A model generated the notes under the pieces. The model was not told where the DNA came from. It worked only from the letters and a program-made list of their open reading frames with translations, and ran no database searches. The position numbers and the translations under genes were made by a program. Positions 37,542 through 51,500 of a stretch of 64,000 nucleotides of DNA are shown here, piece after piece. The stretch is from the NCBI GenBank assembly GCA_024803745.1, contig JANJXV010000262.1:434001-498000 (forward strand), in the 5' to 3' direction. The DNA comes from Megascapheus bottae. Taxonomy: Eukaryota > Chordata > Mammalia > Rodentia > Geomyidae. Positions within the stretch are counted from its first letter, which is position 1. Each line of letters begins with the position of its first letter.

Positions 37542-38584
37542 AAACCTTGGGGTCTACTAGCAGAGATTGGCAATAGAGCAAAAGGCCATATATAAGGCCA
37601 TATAATGTGAAGCTAATAGAAAGGACCTCCAGGATATTGACACAAAAGCCATATAATGAATGATTGTTGTCCTTAATGTACTATGTTGTCTCTCTTCTCG
37701 CTTGCTGTCCCTTGGTTATCCCATATTGGTATAGTATCTCACTTTGTTATCTGATATATTGAATTTATTTGTATTTGGATATTTGAAATTTGATAGGGAA
37801 GGGGGGAAAACCAAGACGGGTGGGGTGTGAGTTTGGAGGGAAATGGGTACCAAGACATGTGAAAGTGTATCAATGTATGTGAATTAATGCACCTTCTATC
37901 TGGCAAATATCATCTAACCCTTTTACTAATTACAATAAAAAAATGAAAAAAAAAGAAAGTTGTAGTGTGTGGGGAGGATGATGGGGTCAAATACATTTCT
38001 TCTTAGAACTTTACCTCATCTGGTTGCCCTGGATTTTCCTGGCCTTCTTCTTAGAGAAAGTTCTGTTATACTGGATTTGTCGCTTGGCAATGATCTAGCA
38101 TGTACATCTTCGAGTAAGATATCCAAAACTTCCATGCCTGAGACTCGAGTTTCCTGACCTTTGGCAACAGCACAGCAACATCTTTCTTCCTCCTGAGCCA
38201 CAGGCCAAGTGAGCTGGCTTGAGCTGGTTGTTAGTTACAGTGGCTTGGTTACCAGGGTTCCATATTCTGTTCCATTGTGAGGGAGGCAGGGTCACCTTTC
38301 AGGGCCCAATGACCAAAGATCCTTGCTCACAAAAGACCTCACCAAAGACATACTGGAGGCTGAATCTCTCCTCCAGTCTCACAATATACATGTGGATGTA
38401 GTATACAGCACACCTTATTTGTCCAATCCCAATGTCTTCCACTAGGCCCAACTACCAGTCTGGTCTCAGGCTCAAGGAGCCTTTCTTAGGTAAGATCCAA
38501 ACTTAAGGGTCAATATTGCCCTCATCCTTTACAAAACATCTGCTTCACAGTGCCTTCTCTGCCTGCATTTTGCCCCTTGTCGAA

Positions 38585-38780
38585 TTATTTTTGTTTTTGC
38601 TAGTCTTGGGCCTTGACCTCAGAGTGTGAACATTGTTCTTGGGCTTTCTTTAGGCTTTAGCTGTCCCACCGAGCCACAGCACCACTTGCAGCGTTTTCTA
38701 TGTATGTGGTAATGAGGAATCAAATCTAAGGCTTACTGCTTGGTAGCCAAGGACTCTCCCACTAGGTCAAACACACAGGG
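38585..38780 (-). mobile_element. IDL-Geo-like SINE, minus strand (unit 6)
   Basis: Matches the unit 2 copy, including TCTAAGG near 38728 and the A-interrupted T run. Confidence 0.75.
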
Positions 38781-38979
38781 CATCTTGCACATATTTTTGA
38801 CGTCAATCTACTAGGATATTATTAGGTTTCTGTATCCTAATCAATTTTTTCCTGATGATTAGCTTTGCTGTCATGTGTAAAAAATGCAAGAGGGAAAAAC
38901 ACAGAAGAATTAGTGAAATTAAAAAAAAGCATTAGACACAGTTAAGTGTTCTTTTTTGTAGGAGAAAGGATATTTGGAT

Positions 38980-38981
<2 letters not shown>

Positions 38982-39025
<44 letters not shown>

Positions 39026-39026
39026 C
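38982..39026 (+). repeat. GAT microsatellite (unit 6)
   Basis: 14 GAT repeats closed by GAC. Confidence 0.97.
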
Positions 39027-39044
39027 TTTATAATTACTATGTCA

Positions 39045-39250
39045 GGGTTGAGAGTTTGGCATAGTGGTAGAGTGCTTGCCTAGAATCCATGAAGTTCTGG
39101 GTTTGATTGCTCAGTACCACATAGATAGAAAATCTAGATGTGGCACTGTGGCTCAAGTGGCAGAGGGCTAGACTTGAGAAAACCCGAGGACAGTGCTCAG
39201 GCCCTGAATTCAAGCCCCAAGACTGGCAGAAAGATAAAAGAAAATAAAAA
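39045..39250 (+). mobile_element. IDL-Geo-like SINE, plus strand (unit 6)
   Basis: Same 206 bp element; private changes are CTAGAATCC for CTAGCATCC and GAAGTTCTG for GAAGATCTG in the left half. Confidence 0.8.
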
Positions 39251-39896
39251 TGCTTTTTACGAGCTAATTCACTCACAGCATTTGCTTCTGAAATCTTCGC
39301 TTCTGCATCTTGTGAAATACCCCTTTCCCTCAACGTAGACAAGAAAAACAGATGCATCCCATGGTCCACTGTGAGGCCACTGGTTGGGCTAAGAGCTAGT
39401 CGTGCAGCCACACGTAAGTTTTATTCTAATACTTTCCAAACTTTGTACTCAAATATGCTACCTACTTACCAACTTATGTCAGTTATCCTTATGCTATTAC
39501 TTTTCTTCATTACTACAATATTCTTACACTCCTACGTTAATCCTCTTGCACCTCCCCTGACCTCTCTCATTCTTTTTTTCTATCTCTGGACCTCTGCTCG
39601 TCTTTCAACACTTATACTGCACAGATCTACACTTGATGGCTGTTGAGCAATATTGTATATGTAGGTGGTTAATTATTCTCTAGGCTCAGAGGGACTTAAA
39701 GACAATAGAGATTGGATTGAGAGGCTTATTGTTTGGGGTATAAATCGCTTATCAGTGGTTGTATTAGGCTGGTCTGTAAGTGCACAAAAAGAAAGAGTGA
39801 TAATACCAATCAAAACTTGTGAACATCTAGTGTCTGCCAGCTACAGAGGTCTAGGTTGGTTATATATTTAGTAGTAATCTTGCTCCCATTTTTCAA

Positions 39897-41080
39897 ATGG
39901 GCAGAACAAGAAACTCAAGAAAAATGTCAAATCAAGAAACAACATCCCCCACCCAATGTAAACAGATAATGGAACAGTCACTGGCAAACCTAGAGGAGAG
40001 TCTTCCAATTGCTACACAAATGCAATTGATAAACATCATTAATGAAAAATGTGAAAATATAAAGAAAGAGATAATGGAGGAAGCCATACCTGAACAAGAG
40101 GAAAGCAAAAACAAGGTGATAAGTGAAAAAGAAGAAGCCATAAAGGAGGCCATAATAAAGGTTTTTCAAAGAAAGATGGATGAATTCAAAGAATCCACAA
40201 ATAAAAACGTGACCAAACTCCAGCAAATGTCCAACGAAAATAAAGCTACTGAGCTAACCACTCAAAAGGAAATCAAGGAGATAAAGAAATCCATACATGA
40301 TCTAAAACAAGGGATGCAAGGCATCAAAAGTGAGCAATTAGAAGCAAGGGAGATGAAAAATAAAGTAGATAACTTTGATAGCAGGTTAGACATTGCAGAG
40401 GAGAGAATTTCCGTGGCTGAAGATAATTTAGGTATTATAAAGAACAGAAAATGAGTCAATCCAAATCTAGGAAATATGAGAGAGCGCTTCAGGAGGTCCA
40501 AGATACAATTAGGAAGCCTAATTTAAGGCTAGTTGGTACTGAGGAGGGCGTGGAGAAAGAGGTCAATGGTATTGGAAATATACTTCAGGGAATCATCTCA
40601 GAGAATTTCCCAAATATCCAGAAGGGCGGGCCCATCCAGATACGAGAAGCTTTTAGAACCCCAAACAGACCTGACCAGAAAAGAACATCCCACCGCCACA
40701 TTGTGATCCGAACTGGATCAATAGAAACGAAAGGAAAGATCCTAAAGGTAGCCAGGGAAAAGGGATCAGTAACCTACAAAGGCAAACCAATCAGAATAAC
40801 CCCAGATTTCTCAGCAGAGACCATGCAAGCACGAAGTGACTGGAAGCATATATGTCATGCCCTTATATCAAATAACTACCAACCAAGAATACTGTAGCCA
40901 GCTAAGCTCTCATTCATAACTGAGGGAAAAATAAAAACATTCCATTCCAGGGAAAAGCTGCAACAATATGTCGAAACAAAACCAACACTACAGAGAATTC
41001 TCAAAGATGCTCTATACATAGAAAACCAAAATAAATGCAATATAGGGAAAGAAATGGCACCTAAACAGCATACCATCTAA
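39897..41080 (+). pseudogene. LINE-1 ORF1 pseudogene (unit 6)
   Basis: Coiled-coil part 39897-40454, RRM and C-terminal part 40451-40897, decayed frame to TAA 41078-41080. It still has QPRIL and SIETK, so it predates the changes seen in units 7-9. Confidence 0.93.
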
Positions 41081-41128
41081 GGACCACAAGAACTGTCAAG
41101 ACACAGGCCCTACTAAAAGCTTTTAAAA

Positions 41129-44100
41129 ATGGTAGGAACTAATAAATATCTCTCAATCCTAACTCTCAATATCAATGGACTTAACTCTCCAATTAAATGG
41201 CATAGGTTGTCTAGTTGGATCAAAAAGCAAGAGCCATAGTTCTGCTGACTGCAAGAGACACATCTTACCCAAAAACAATCATCTTTTGAAAGTGAGAGGT
41301 TGGAATAAACTCTATCAAGCTAACTGCCCCCATAAACAGGCTAGAGTTGCCATCCTCATATCAGATACAATAGACTTCAAACTAAAATTAGTAAGAAAAG
41401 ACAAAGAAGGTTACTACATACTACTAAAGGGATCTTTCCTCCCGGAAGACATAACAATCCTAAATATTTACACACCCAATCCCGGAGCTCCAAACTTCAT
41501 CAAGCAAACTTTACTTACACTGAAACCATACATAGATCGAAACACAGTGATTGTTGGTGAGTTTAACACACCACTCTCACCTATGGACAGATCAACAAGG
41601 CAAAAACTCAACAGAGAAACCTTAGAACTGAACAACTATATAGACCAACTAGATCTCACAGACATCTGCAGAATATTCCACCCAGTAACACCACAATATA
41701 CGTTTTTCTCAGCAGCACATGGAACATTTTCCAAAATAGACCACATCTTAGGCCATAAAGCAAACCTGGACAGATTCAGAAACACTGAAATTATTCCATG
41801 CACACTCTCAGACCATAAAGGCATCAAATTGGAGCTGAACACACATCTCCACCAAAGAAAACCCTGTAACTCATGGAGACTGAACCACACATTGTTGAAT
41901 CAAAAACAATGGGTAATCGAAGAGATCAGAACAGATATCCAACTGTTTATGAAATTTAACAATAAGGAGCACACAAATATCAACTCCTTAGGGACACAAC
42001 AAAGGCAGTACTCAGAGGAAAATTTATAGCGTGGAGTGCCTACAACAGCAAGTTGGAAAAATGGCAAACCAACTAGTTAATGTCTCACCTTAACCTCCTG
42101 GAAAAAGAGCAACAAACCAACCCTAAACCCATTAGGAGAAAGCAAATTATTAAAATCAAAGCAGAATTAAATGATTTGGAATAAAAAAAAACTATAGAAA
42201 GAATCAACAAAGCAAGGAGTTGGTTCTTGAAAGAATTAACAAAATTGACAAGCCCTTAGCAAATCTTACCAAAAAAAGAAGAGAGCATATCTAAATAAAC
42301 AAAGTCGCAGATGAAAATGGTAATATCACGACAGAAATTACTAAGATCCAGAATATCATGAGGGAATACTTCTCAAACCTTTACGCCAACAAATTTGAGA
42401 ATCTAGAAGAAATGGATGAATTCCTAGACAATATTAACATACACACACTGAACCAAGAAGAGCTAACCCAACTCAACAGGCCTATTTCAAGCTCTGAAAT
42501 AGAAATGGAAATTAGACAACTTCCACTTAAAAAGAGCCCAGGGCCAGATGGATTCACAGCTGAATTCTATAAGGTCTTCAAAGCAGAGCTCACACCAATA
42601 CTCCTCAAGCTCTTCAACGAAATTGAAAATGAAGGTTCTTTACTAAACTGATTCTGTGAAGTCAGTATATCCCTCATCCCCAAACCAGACAGAGATTCAT
42701 CAAAGAAAGAGATCTATAGACCCATTTCTTTGATGAACGTCGATGCAAAACTTCTCAACAAAATACTGGCCAACCGTCTACAACAACTCATCAAAAAAAA
42801 TATACACTATGATCAAACTGGATTCATCACAGGGAGGCAAAGCTGGTTCAACATACACAAATCAATTAATATAATTCAACACATCAACAGGAGCAGGGAT
42901 AAAATCACATGATTGTCTCAATAGATGCGGAAAAGGCATTTGACAAGATCCAAAACCCCTTTATGTTAAAAGATGTGGAGAAACTAGGAATCCATGGAAC
43001 ATTTCTCAATGTAATAAAGGCTGTGTATGAGAAACCCACTGCTAGTATTATACTTAATGGTGAAAATCTAAAGCCATTCCCTCTAAAATCAGGAACGAGA
43101 CAAGGATGCCCACTCTCTCCACTCCTTTTTAACATAGTACTAGAATTCCTAGGCAGTGCAATATGGCAAGAAGCAAGCATAACGGGGATCCAAGTAGGGA
43201 AAGAGGAAATAAAACTCTCCCTCTTAGCAGATGACATGATTCTGTATTTAAAGAATCCTATAGACTCTACTCCCAAGCTCCTTGAGCTGATTCAAAGCTT
43301 TGGAAGGGTAGCAGGCCATAAAATCAACCCTCACAAATCAACTGCCTTACTTTACGCCAACACTGAGAGGAACGAGGCAATAATCAGGAAAGAAAATCCT
43401 TTCACAATAGCCTCAAAGAAAATAAAGTACCTAGCAATTAGCTTAACTAAGAATGTAAAGGACAGTTTAGATGAAAACATTAAAATCCTAAAAAAGGAAA
43501 TTGAAGCAGAACTAAGGAAATGGAAAAACCTCCCATGCTCCTGGATTGGAAGAATCAACATTGTGAAAATGACAATCTTGCCAAGGGCTATCTACAAATT
43601 CAATGTAATAACCATCAACATCCCAATGTCATTCTTTAAAGACATAGAAGAGGCAATTCAAAATTTCATATGGAATCATAAAAGACCCCGTATAGCAAAA
43701 ACACTTCTTAGCAGAAAGAACAGCGCTGGAGGAATTTCAATTCCAAACTTAAGGCTCTATTACAGAGCTATAATTCTCAAAACAGCTTGGTACTGGCACA
43801 AGAACAGGCCTGAAGTCCAATGGAGTAGAACTGCGGACCCAGATATTAAACCACAGACCTATGGCCACCTAATCTTTGACCAGGGAGCCAAAAAAATAGA
43901 ATAGAAGAAAGATAGCCTCTTCAACAAGTTGTGCTGGCAGAACTGGTTAAACACCTGCAGAAAACTAAAGTTGGATCCTTCTTTGTCCCCTTGCACTAGA
44001 ATTAACTCCAAATGGATCAAAGACGTGGAGGTAAAAGCTGACACACTGAAAAGTTTACAGGAAGGAATAGGAGATACACTAGGCCTCCTTGGTACAGGTC

Positions 44101-44971
44101 GAAACTTTCTTAATAAGGACAAAGAATCACAACAAATCAGAGAAAGGCTGGATAAGTGGGACTGCATTAAACTGCAGAGCTTTTGTATGGCAACGGATAT
44201 AGCTAGTAAACTAATCAGGAAGCCTACAGAGTGGGAGAAGATCTTCACCACCCAAACAACGGAACAAGGCCTCATATCTAAAATATATCAACAACTCAAA
44301 AAATTGAATCACTCCAAAACTAACCTCCAAAGTAACACCCATCCCATTACAAAATGGGCCAAAGACTTAAAGAGAGTCTTCTCTGAAGAAGAAACAAAAA
44401 TGGCCTATAGACACATGAAGAAATGCTCAACATCTCTGGTCATAAAAAAATGCAAATCAAAACAAGTCTAAGATTCCACCTAACTCCAGTTAGAATGGCC
44501 AGGATCAGGAAAACGAATGACAACAGATGCTGGAGGGGATGTGGTCAGGAGGGATCACTACTACACTGTTGGTGGGAGTGCAAACTCGTTCAACCACTAT
44601 GGAAAGCAGTGCGGCAGTGCCTCAAAACGCTAAACATACAACTCCCCTATGACCCAGCAATTCCAGTACTTGGCATTTACCCAACAATCCAGAAACAAGG
44701 GCATACTAAACCCACTAGCATAACAATGTTCATTGCAGCACTATTCACCATAGCAAAGATGTGGAACCAACCCAGATGTCCCTCAGTTGATGAGTGGATC
44801 AACAAGTTGTGGTATTTGTACACAATGGAATTCTATGCTGCTGTCAGAAATAATGACATCGCCCCATTTGTTAGGAAATGGAAAGACTTAGAACAAATCA
44901 TATTAAGTGAAGTAAGCCAGACTCAAAGGAACTTAGGCTCAGTGGTTTCACTCATTAGTCATAATCAGTAG
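41129..44971 (+). pseudogene. LINE-1 ORF2 pseudogene (unit 6)
   Basis: Array-wide breaks plus: a private GAA-to-TAA at 42292-42294; Phe-to-Leu in the RT catalytic motif (LADDM, shared with units 7 and 8); TGG-to-TAG at 43902-43904 (shared with 7 and 8); loss of one G near 44447 that shifts the frame (shared with 7 only). Open pieces are 41175-42029 (endonuclease), 42358-42651, 42909-43904 (RT core), 43929-44471 and 44423-44971 (C terminus). Confidence 0.95.
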
Positions 44972-46014
44972 AAACCTTGGGCTCTACTAGCAGAGATTGT
45001 CAATAGGGCAAAGGCCATATATAAGGCCATATAATGTGAAGCTAATTGAAAGGACCTCCAGGATATTGACGCAAAAGCCATATAATGAATGATTGTTGTC
45101 CTTAATGTAATATGTTGTCTCTCATCTCGCTTGCTGTCCCTTGGTTATCCCATATTGGTATAGTATCTCACTTTGTTATCTGATATATTGAATTTATTTG
45201 TATTTGGATATTTGAAATTTGATAGGGAAAGGGGGAAAACCAAGACGGGTGGGGGGTGTGGGGTTGGAGGGAAATGGGTACCAAGACATGTGAAAGGGTA
45301 TCAATGTATGTGAATTAATGCACCTTCTATCTGGCAAATATCATCTAACCCTTTTACTAATTACAATAAAAAAATGAAAAAAAAGAAAGTTGTAGTGTGT
45401 GGGGAGGATGATGGGGTCAAATACATTTCTTCTTAGAAATTTACCTCATCTGGTTGCCCTGGATTTTCCTGGCCTTCTTCTTAGAGAAAGTTCTGTTATA
45501 CTGGATTTGTGGCTTGGCAATGATCTAGCATGTACATCTTCGAGTAAGACATCCACAACTTCCATGCCTGAGACTCGAGTTTCCTGACCTTTGGCAACAG
45601 CACAGCAACATCGTTCTTCCTCCTGAGCCACAGGCCAAGTGAGCTGGCTTGAGCTGGTTGTTAGTTACAGTGGCTTGGTTACCAGGGTTCCATATTCTGT
45701 TCCATTGTGAGGGAGTCAGGGTCACCTTTCAGGGCCCAATGACCAAAGATCCTTGCTCACAAAAGACCTCACCAAAGACATACTGGAGGCTGAATCTCTC
45801 CTCCAGTCTCACAATATACATGTGGATGTATTATACAGCACACTTTCTTTGTCCAATCCCAATGTCTTCCACTAGTCCCAACTACCAGTCTGGTCTCAGG
45901 CTCAAGGAGCCTTTCTTAGGTAAGATCCAAACTTAAGGGTCAATATTGCCCTCATCCTTTACAAAACATTTGCTTCACAGTGCCTTCTCTGCCTGCATTT
46001 TGCCCCTTGTCGAA

Positions 46015-46210
46015 TTTTTTTTGTTTTTGCTAGTCTTGGGACTTGACCTCAGAGTGTGAACATTGTTCTTGGGCTCTCTTTAGGCTTTAGCTGTCCCACC
46101 GAGCCACAGCCCCACTTGCAGCGTTTTCTATTTATGTGGTAATGAGGAATCAAACCTGAGGCTTACTGCTTGGTAGCCAAGGACTCTCCCACTAGGTTAA
46201 ACACACAGGG
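46015..46210 (-). mobile_element. IDL-Geo-like SINE, minus strand (unit 7)
   Basis: Uninterrupted reversed A tail. Shares with unit 8 GGGCTCTCTT for GGGCTTTCTT, TATTTATG for TATGTATG and GGTTAAAC for GGTCAAAC. Confidence 0.75.
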
Positions 46211-46411
46211 TATCTTGCACATATTTTTGACGTCAATCTACTAGGATATTATTAGGTTTCTGTATCCTAATCAATTTTTTCCTGATGATTAGCTTTGCTG
46301 TCATGTGTAAAAAATGCAAGAGGGAAAAACAGAAGAATTAGTGAAATTAAAAAAAAAGCATTAGACACAGTTAAGTGTTCATTCTTTGTAGGAGAAAGGA
46401 TATTTGGATAT

Positions 46412-46429
46412 GATGATGATGATGATGAC
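46412..46429 (+). repeat. GAT microsatellite (unit 7)
   Basis: Five GAT repeats closed by GAC, the same as unit 8. Confidence 0.96.
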
Positions 46430-46447
46430 TTTATAATTACTCTGTTA

Positions 46448-46653
46448 GGGTTGAGAGTTTGGCATAGTGGTAGAGTGCTTGCCTAGCATCCATGAAGATC
46501 TGGGTTTGATTGCTCAGTACCACATAGATAGAAAATCTAGATGTGGCACTGTGGCTCAAGTGGCAGAGGGCTAGACTTGAGAAAACCCGAGGACAGTGCT
46601 CAGGCCCTGAATTCAAGCCCCAAGACTGGCAGAAAGATAAAAGAAAATAAAAA
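46448..46653 (+). mobile_element. IDL-Geo-like SINE, plus strand (unit 7)
   Basis: Same 206 bp element. The flank just before it reads CTCTGTTAGGG where units 1-6 have CTATGTCAGGG. Confidence 0.8.
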
Positions 46654-47317
46654 TGCTTTTTACGAGCTAATTCACTCACAGCATTTGCTTCTGAAATCTT
46701 TGCTTCTGCATCTTGTGAAATACCCCTTTCCCTCAACGTAGACAAGAAAAACAGATCAATCCCATGGTCCACTGTGAGGCCACTGGTTGGGCTAAGAGCT
46801 AGTCGTGCAGCAACACATAAGTTTTATTCTAATACTTTCCAAACTTTGTACTCAAATATGCTACCTACTTACCAACTTATGTCAGTTATCCTTATGCTAT
46901 AACTTTTCTTCATTACTACAATATTCTTACACTCCTACGTTAATCCTCTTGCACCTCCCCTGACCTCTCTCATTCTTTTTTTCTATCTCTGGACCTCTGC
47001 TCGTCTTTCAACCCTTATACTGCACGGATCTACACTTGATGGCTGTTGAGCAATATTGTATATGTAGGTGGTTAATTATTCTCTAGGCTAAGAGGGACTT
47101 AAAGACAATAGAGATTGGATTGAGAGGCTTATTGTTTTGGGTATAAATCGCTTAATCAGTGGTTGTATTAGGCTGGTCTGTAAGTGCACAAAAAGAAAGA
47201 GTGATAATACCAATCAAAACTTGTGAACATCTAGTGTCTGCCAGCTACAGAGGTCTAGGTTGGTTATATCTGAAAAACTAGAATCGTATTTAGTAGTAAT
47301 CTTGCTCCCATTTTCAA

Positions 47318-48502
47318 ATGGGCAGAACAAGAAACTCAAGAAAAATGTCAAATCAAGAAACAACATCCCCCACCCAATGTAAACAGACAATGGAACAGTC
47401 ACTGGCAAACCTAGAGGAGAGTCTTCCAATTGCTACACAAATGCAATTGATAAACATCATTAATGAAAAATGTGAAAATATAAAGAAAGAGATAATGGAG
47501 GAAGCCATACCTGAACAAGAGGAAAGCAAAAACAAGGTGATAAGTGAAAAAGAAGAAGCCATAAAGGAGGCCATAATAAAGGTTTTTCAAAGAAAGATGG
47601 ATGAATTCAAAGAATCCACAAATAAAAACGTGACCAAACTCCAGCAAATGTCCAAAGAAAATAAAGCTACTGAGCTAACCACTCAAAAGGAAATCAAGGA
47701 GATAAAGAAATCCATACATGATCTAAAACAAGGGATGCAAGGCATCAAAAGTGAGCAATTAGAAGCAAGGGAGATGAAAAAATAAAGTAGATAGCTTTGA
47801 TAGCAGGTTAGACATTGCAGAGGAGAGAATTTCCGTGGCTGAAGATAATTTAGGTATTATAAAGAACAGAAAATGAGTCAATCCAAATCTAGGAAATATG
47901 AGAGAGCGCTTCAGGAGGTCCAAGATACAATTAGGAAGCCTAATTTAAGGCTAGTTGGTACTGAGGAGGGCGTGGAGAAAGAGGTCAATGGTATTGGAAA
48001 TATACTTCAGGGAATCATCTCAGAGAATTTCCCAAATATCCAGAAGGGCAGGCCCATCCAGATACGAGAAGCTTTTAGAACCCCAAACAGACCTGACCAG
48101 AAAAGAACATCCCACCGCCACATTGTGATCCGAACTGGATCAACAGAAACGAAAGGAAAGATCCTAAAGGCAGCCAGGGAAAAGGGATCAGTAACCTACA
48201 AAGGCAAACCAATCCGAATAACCCCAGATTTCTCAGCAGAGACCATGCAAGCACGAAGTGACTGGAAGCATATATGTCATGCCCTTAAATCAAATAACTA
48301 CCAACCAAGAATACGGTAGCCAGCTAAGCTCTCATTCATAACTGAGGGAAAAATAAAAACATTCCATTCCAGGGAAAAGCTGCAACAATATGTCGAAACA
48401 AAACCAACACTACAGAGAATTCTCAAAGATGCTCTATACATAGAAAACCAAAATAAATGCAATATAGGGAAAGAAATGGCACCTAAACAGCATACCATCT
48501 AA
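47318..48502 (+). pseudogene. LINE-1 ORF1 pseudogene (unit 7)
   Basis: An extra A in the run at 47777-47782 shifts the frame and ends the coiled-coil part at 155 codons (TAA 47783-47785). The same insertion is in unit 8 only. RRM and C-terminal part 47873-48319, with STETK and QPRIR, both shared with units 8 and 9. The decayed frame ends at TAA 48500-48502. Confidence 0.93.
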
Positions 48503-48550
48503 GGACCACAAGAACTGTCAAGACACAGGCCCTACTAAAAGCTTTTAAAA

Positions 48551-51500
48551 ATGGTAGGAACTAATAAATATCTCTCAATCCTAACTCTCAATATCAATGG
48601 ACTTAACTCTCCAATTAAACGGCATAGGTTGTCTAGTTGGATCAAAAAGCAAGAGCCATCGTTCTGTTGACTTCAAGAGACACATCTTACCCAAAAACAA
48701 TCATCTTTTGAAAGTGAGAGGTTGGAATAAACTCTATCAAGCTAACTGCCCCCATAAACAGGCTAGAGTTGCCATCCTCATATCAGATACAATAGACTTC
48801 AAACTAAAATTAGTAAGAAAAGGCAAAGATGGTTACTACATACTACTAAAGGGATCTTTCCTCCCGGAAGACATAACAATCCTAAATATTTACACACCCA
48901 ATCCCGGAGCTCCAAACTTCATCAAGCAAACTTTACTTACACTGAAACCATACATAGATCGAAACACAGTGATTGTTGGTGAGTTTAACACACCACTCTC
49001 ACCTATGGACAGATCAACAAGGCAAAAACTCAACAGAGAAACCTTAGAACTGAACAACTATATAGACCAACTAGATCTCACAGACATCTGCAGAATATTC
49101 CACCCAGTAACACCACAATATACGTTTTTCTCAGCAGCACATGGAACATTTTCCAAAATAGACCACATCTTAGGCCATAAAGCAAACCTGGACAGATTCA
49201 GAAACACTGAAATTATTCCATGCACACTCTCAGACCATAAAGGCATCAAATTGGAGCTGAACACACATCTCCACCAAAGAAAACCCTGTAACTCATGGAG
49301 ACTGAACCACACATTGTTGAATCAAAAACAATGGGTAATCGAAGAGATCAGAACAGATATCCAACTGTTTATGAAATTTAACAATAAGGAGCACACAAAT
49401 ATCAACTCCTTAGGGACACAACAAAGGCAGTACTCAGAGGAAAATTTATAGCGTGGAGTGCCTACAACAGCAAGTTGGAAAAATGGCAAACCAACTAGTT
49501 AATGTCTCACCTTAACCTCCTGGAAAAAGAGCAACAAACCAACCCTAAACCCATTAGGAGAAAGCAAATTATTAAAATCAAAGCAGAATTAAATGATTTG
49601 GAATAAAAAAAAACTATAGAAAGAATCAACAAAGCAAGGAGTTGGTTCTTGAAAGAATTAACAAAATTGACAAGCCCTTAGCAAATCTTACCAAAAAATG
49701 AAGAGAGCATATCGAAATAAACAAAATCGCAGATGAAAATGGTAATATCACGACAGAAATTACCAAGATCCAGAATATCATGAGGGAATACTTCTCAAAC
49801 CTTTACGCCAACAAATTTGAGAATCTAGAAGAAATGGATGAATTCCTAGACAATATTAACATACACACACTGAACCAAGAAGAGCTAACCCAACTCAACA
49901 GGCCTATTTCAAGCTCTGAAATAGAAATGGAAATTAGACAACTTCCACTTAAAAAGAGCCCAGGGCCAGATGGATTCACAGCTGAATTCTATAAGGTCTT
50001 CAAAGCAGAGCTCACACCAATACTCCTCAAGCTCTTCAACGAAATTGAAAATGAAGGTTCTTTACTAAACTGATTCTGTGAAGTCAGTATATCCCTCATC
50101 CCCAAACCAGACAGAGATTCATCAAAGAAAGAGATCTATAGACCCATTTCTTTGATGAACGTCGATGCAAAACTTCTCAACAAAATACTGGCCAACCGTC
50201 TACAACAACTCATCAAAAAAAATATACACTATGATCAAACTGGATTCATCACAGGGAGGCAAAGCTGGTTCAACATACACAAATCAATTAATATAATTCA
50301 ACACATCAACAGGAGCAGGGATAAAATCACATGATTGTCTCAATAGATGCGGAAAAGGCATTTGACAAGATCCAAAACCCCTTTATGTTAAAAGATGTGG
50401 AGAAACTAGGAATCCATGGAACATTTCTCAATGTAATAAAGGCTGTGTATGAGAAACCCACTGCTAGTATTATACTTAATGGTGAAAATCTAAAGCCATT
50501 CCCTCTAAAATCAGGAACGAGACAAGGATGCCCACTCTCTCCACTCCTTTTTAACATAGTACTAGAATTCCTAGGCAGTGCAATATGGCAAGAAGCAAGC
50601 ATAACGGGGATCCAAGTAGGGAAAGAGGAAATAAAACTCTCCCTCTTAGCAGATGACATGATTCTGTATTTAAAGAATCCTATAGACTCTACTCCCAAGC
50701 TCCTTGAGCTGATTCAAAGCTTTGGAAGGGTAGCAGGCCATAAAATCAACCCTCACAAATCAACTGCCTTACTTTACGCCAACACTGAGAGGAACGAGGC
50801 AATAATCAGGAAAGAAAATCCTTTCACAATAGCCTCAAAGAAAATAAAGTACCTAGCAATTAGCTTAACTAAGAATGTAAAGGACAGTTTAGATGAAAAC
50901 ATTAAAATCCTAAAAAAGGAAATTGAAGCAGAACTAAGGAAATGGAAAAACCTCCCATGCTCCTGGATTGGAAGAATCAACATTGTGAAAATGACAATCT
51001 TGCCAAGGGCTATCTACAAATTCAATGTAATAACCATCAACATCCCAATGTCATTCTTTAAAGACATAGAAGAGGCAATTCAAAATTTCATATGGAATCA
51101 TAAAAGACCCCGTATAGCAAAAACACTTCTTAGCAGAAAGAACAGCGCTGGAGGAATTTCAATTCCAAACTTAAGGCTCTATTACAGAGCTATAATTCTC
51201 AAAACAGCTTGGTACTGGCACAAGAACAGGCCTGAAGTCCAATGGAGTAGAACTGCGGACCCAGATATTAAACCACAGACCTATGGCCACCTAATCTTTG
51301 ACCAGGGAGCCAAAAAAATAGAATAGAAGAAAGATAGCCTCTTCAACAAGTTGTGCTGGCAGAACTGGTTAAACACCTGCAGAAAACTAAAGTTGGATCC
51401 TTCTTTGTCCCCTTGCACTAGAATTAACTCCAAATGGATCAAAGACGTGGAGGTAAAAGCTGACACACTGAAAAGTTTACAGGAAGGAATAGGAGATACA

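Larger units (their letters stand above)
30542..37958 (+). repeat. Macrosatellite unit 5 (7417 bp)
   Basis: Layout: unrecognised spacer 30542-31167, minus SINE 31168-31363, unrecognised 31364-31561, GAT tract 31562-31579, plus SINE 31598-31803, region before ORF1 31804-32466, L1 32467-37958. A short private deletion near 31400 (TATTATGTTTCTG for TATTATTAGGTTTCTG) and the short GAT tract make it the shortest full unit. Confidence 0.95.
32467..37958 (+). mobile_element. LINE-1, defective (unit 5)
   Basis: Same organisation. The 3' UTR is 37542-37958. Its G tract is damaged: GGGTGGGGTGTGAG replaces the usual run, leaving no canonical four-run pattern. AATAAA is kept. Confidence 0.95.
37959..45388 (+). 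repeat. Macrosatellite unit 6 (7430 bp)
   Basis: Layout: unrecognised spacer 37959-38584, minus SINE 38585-38780, unrecognised 38781-38981, GAT tract 38982-39026, plus SINE 39045-39250, region before ORF1 39251-39896, L1 39897-45388. A ~18 bp private deletion near 39866 shortens the region before ORF1. The ORF2 half is close to unit 7, whereas the spacer half looks more like units 2 and 3. Confidence 0.95.
39897..45388 (+). mobile_element. LINE-1, defective (unit 6)
   Basis: Same organisation. The 3' UTR is 44972-45388, with an intact four-run G tract at 45247-45271 and AATAAA before the tail. Confidence 0.95.
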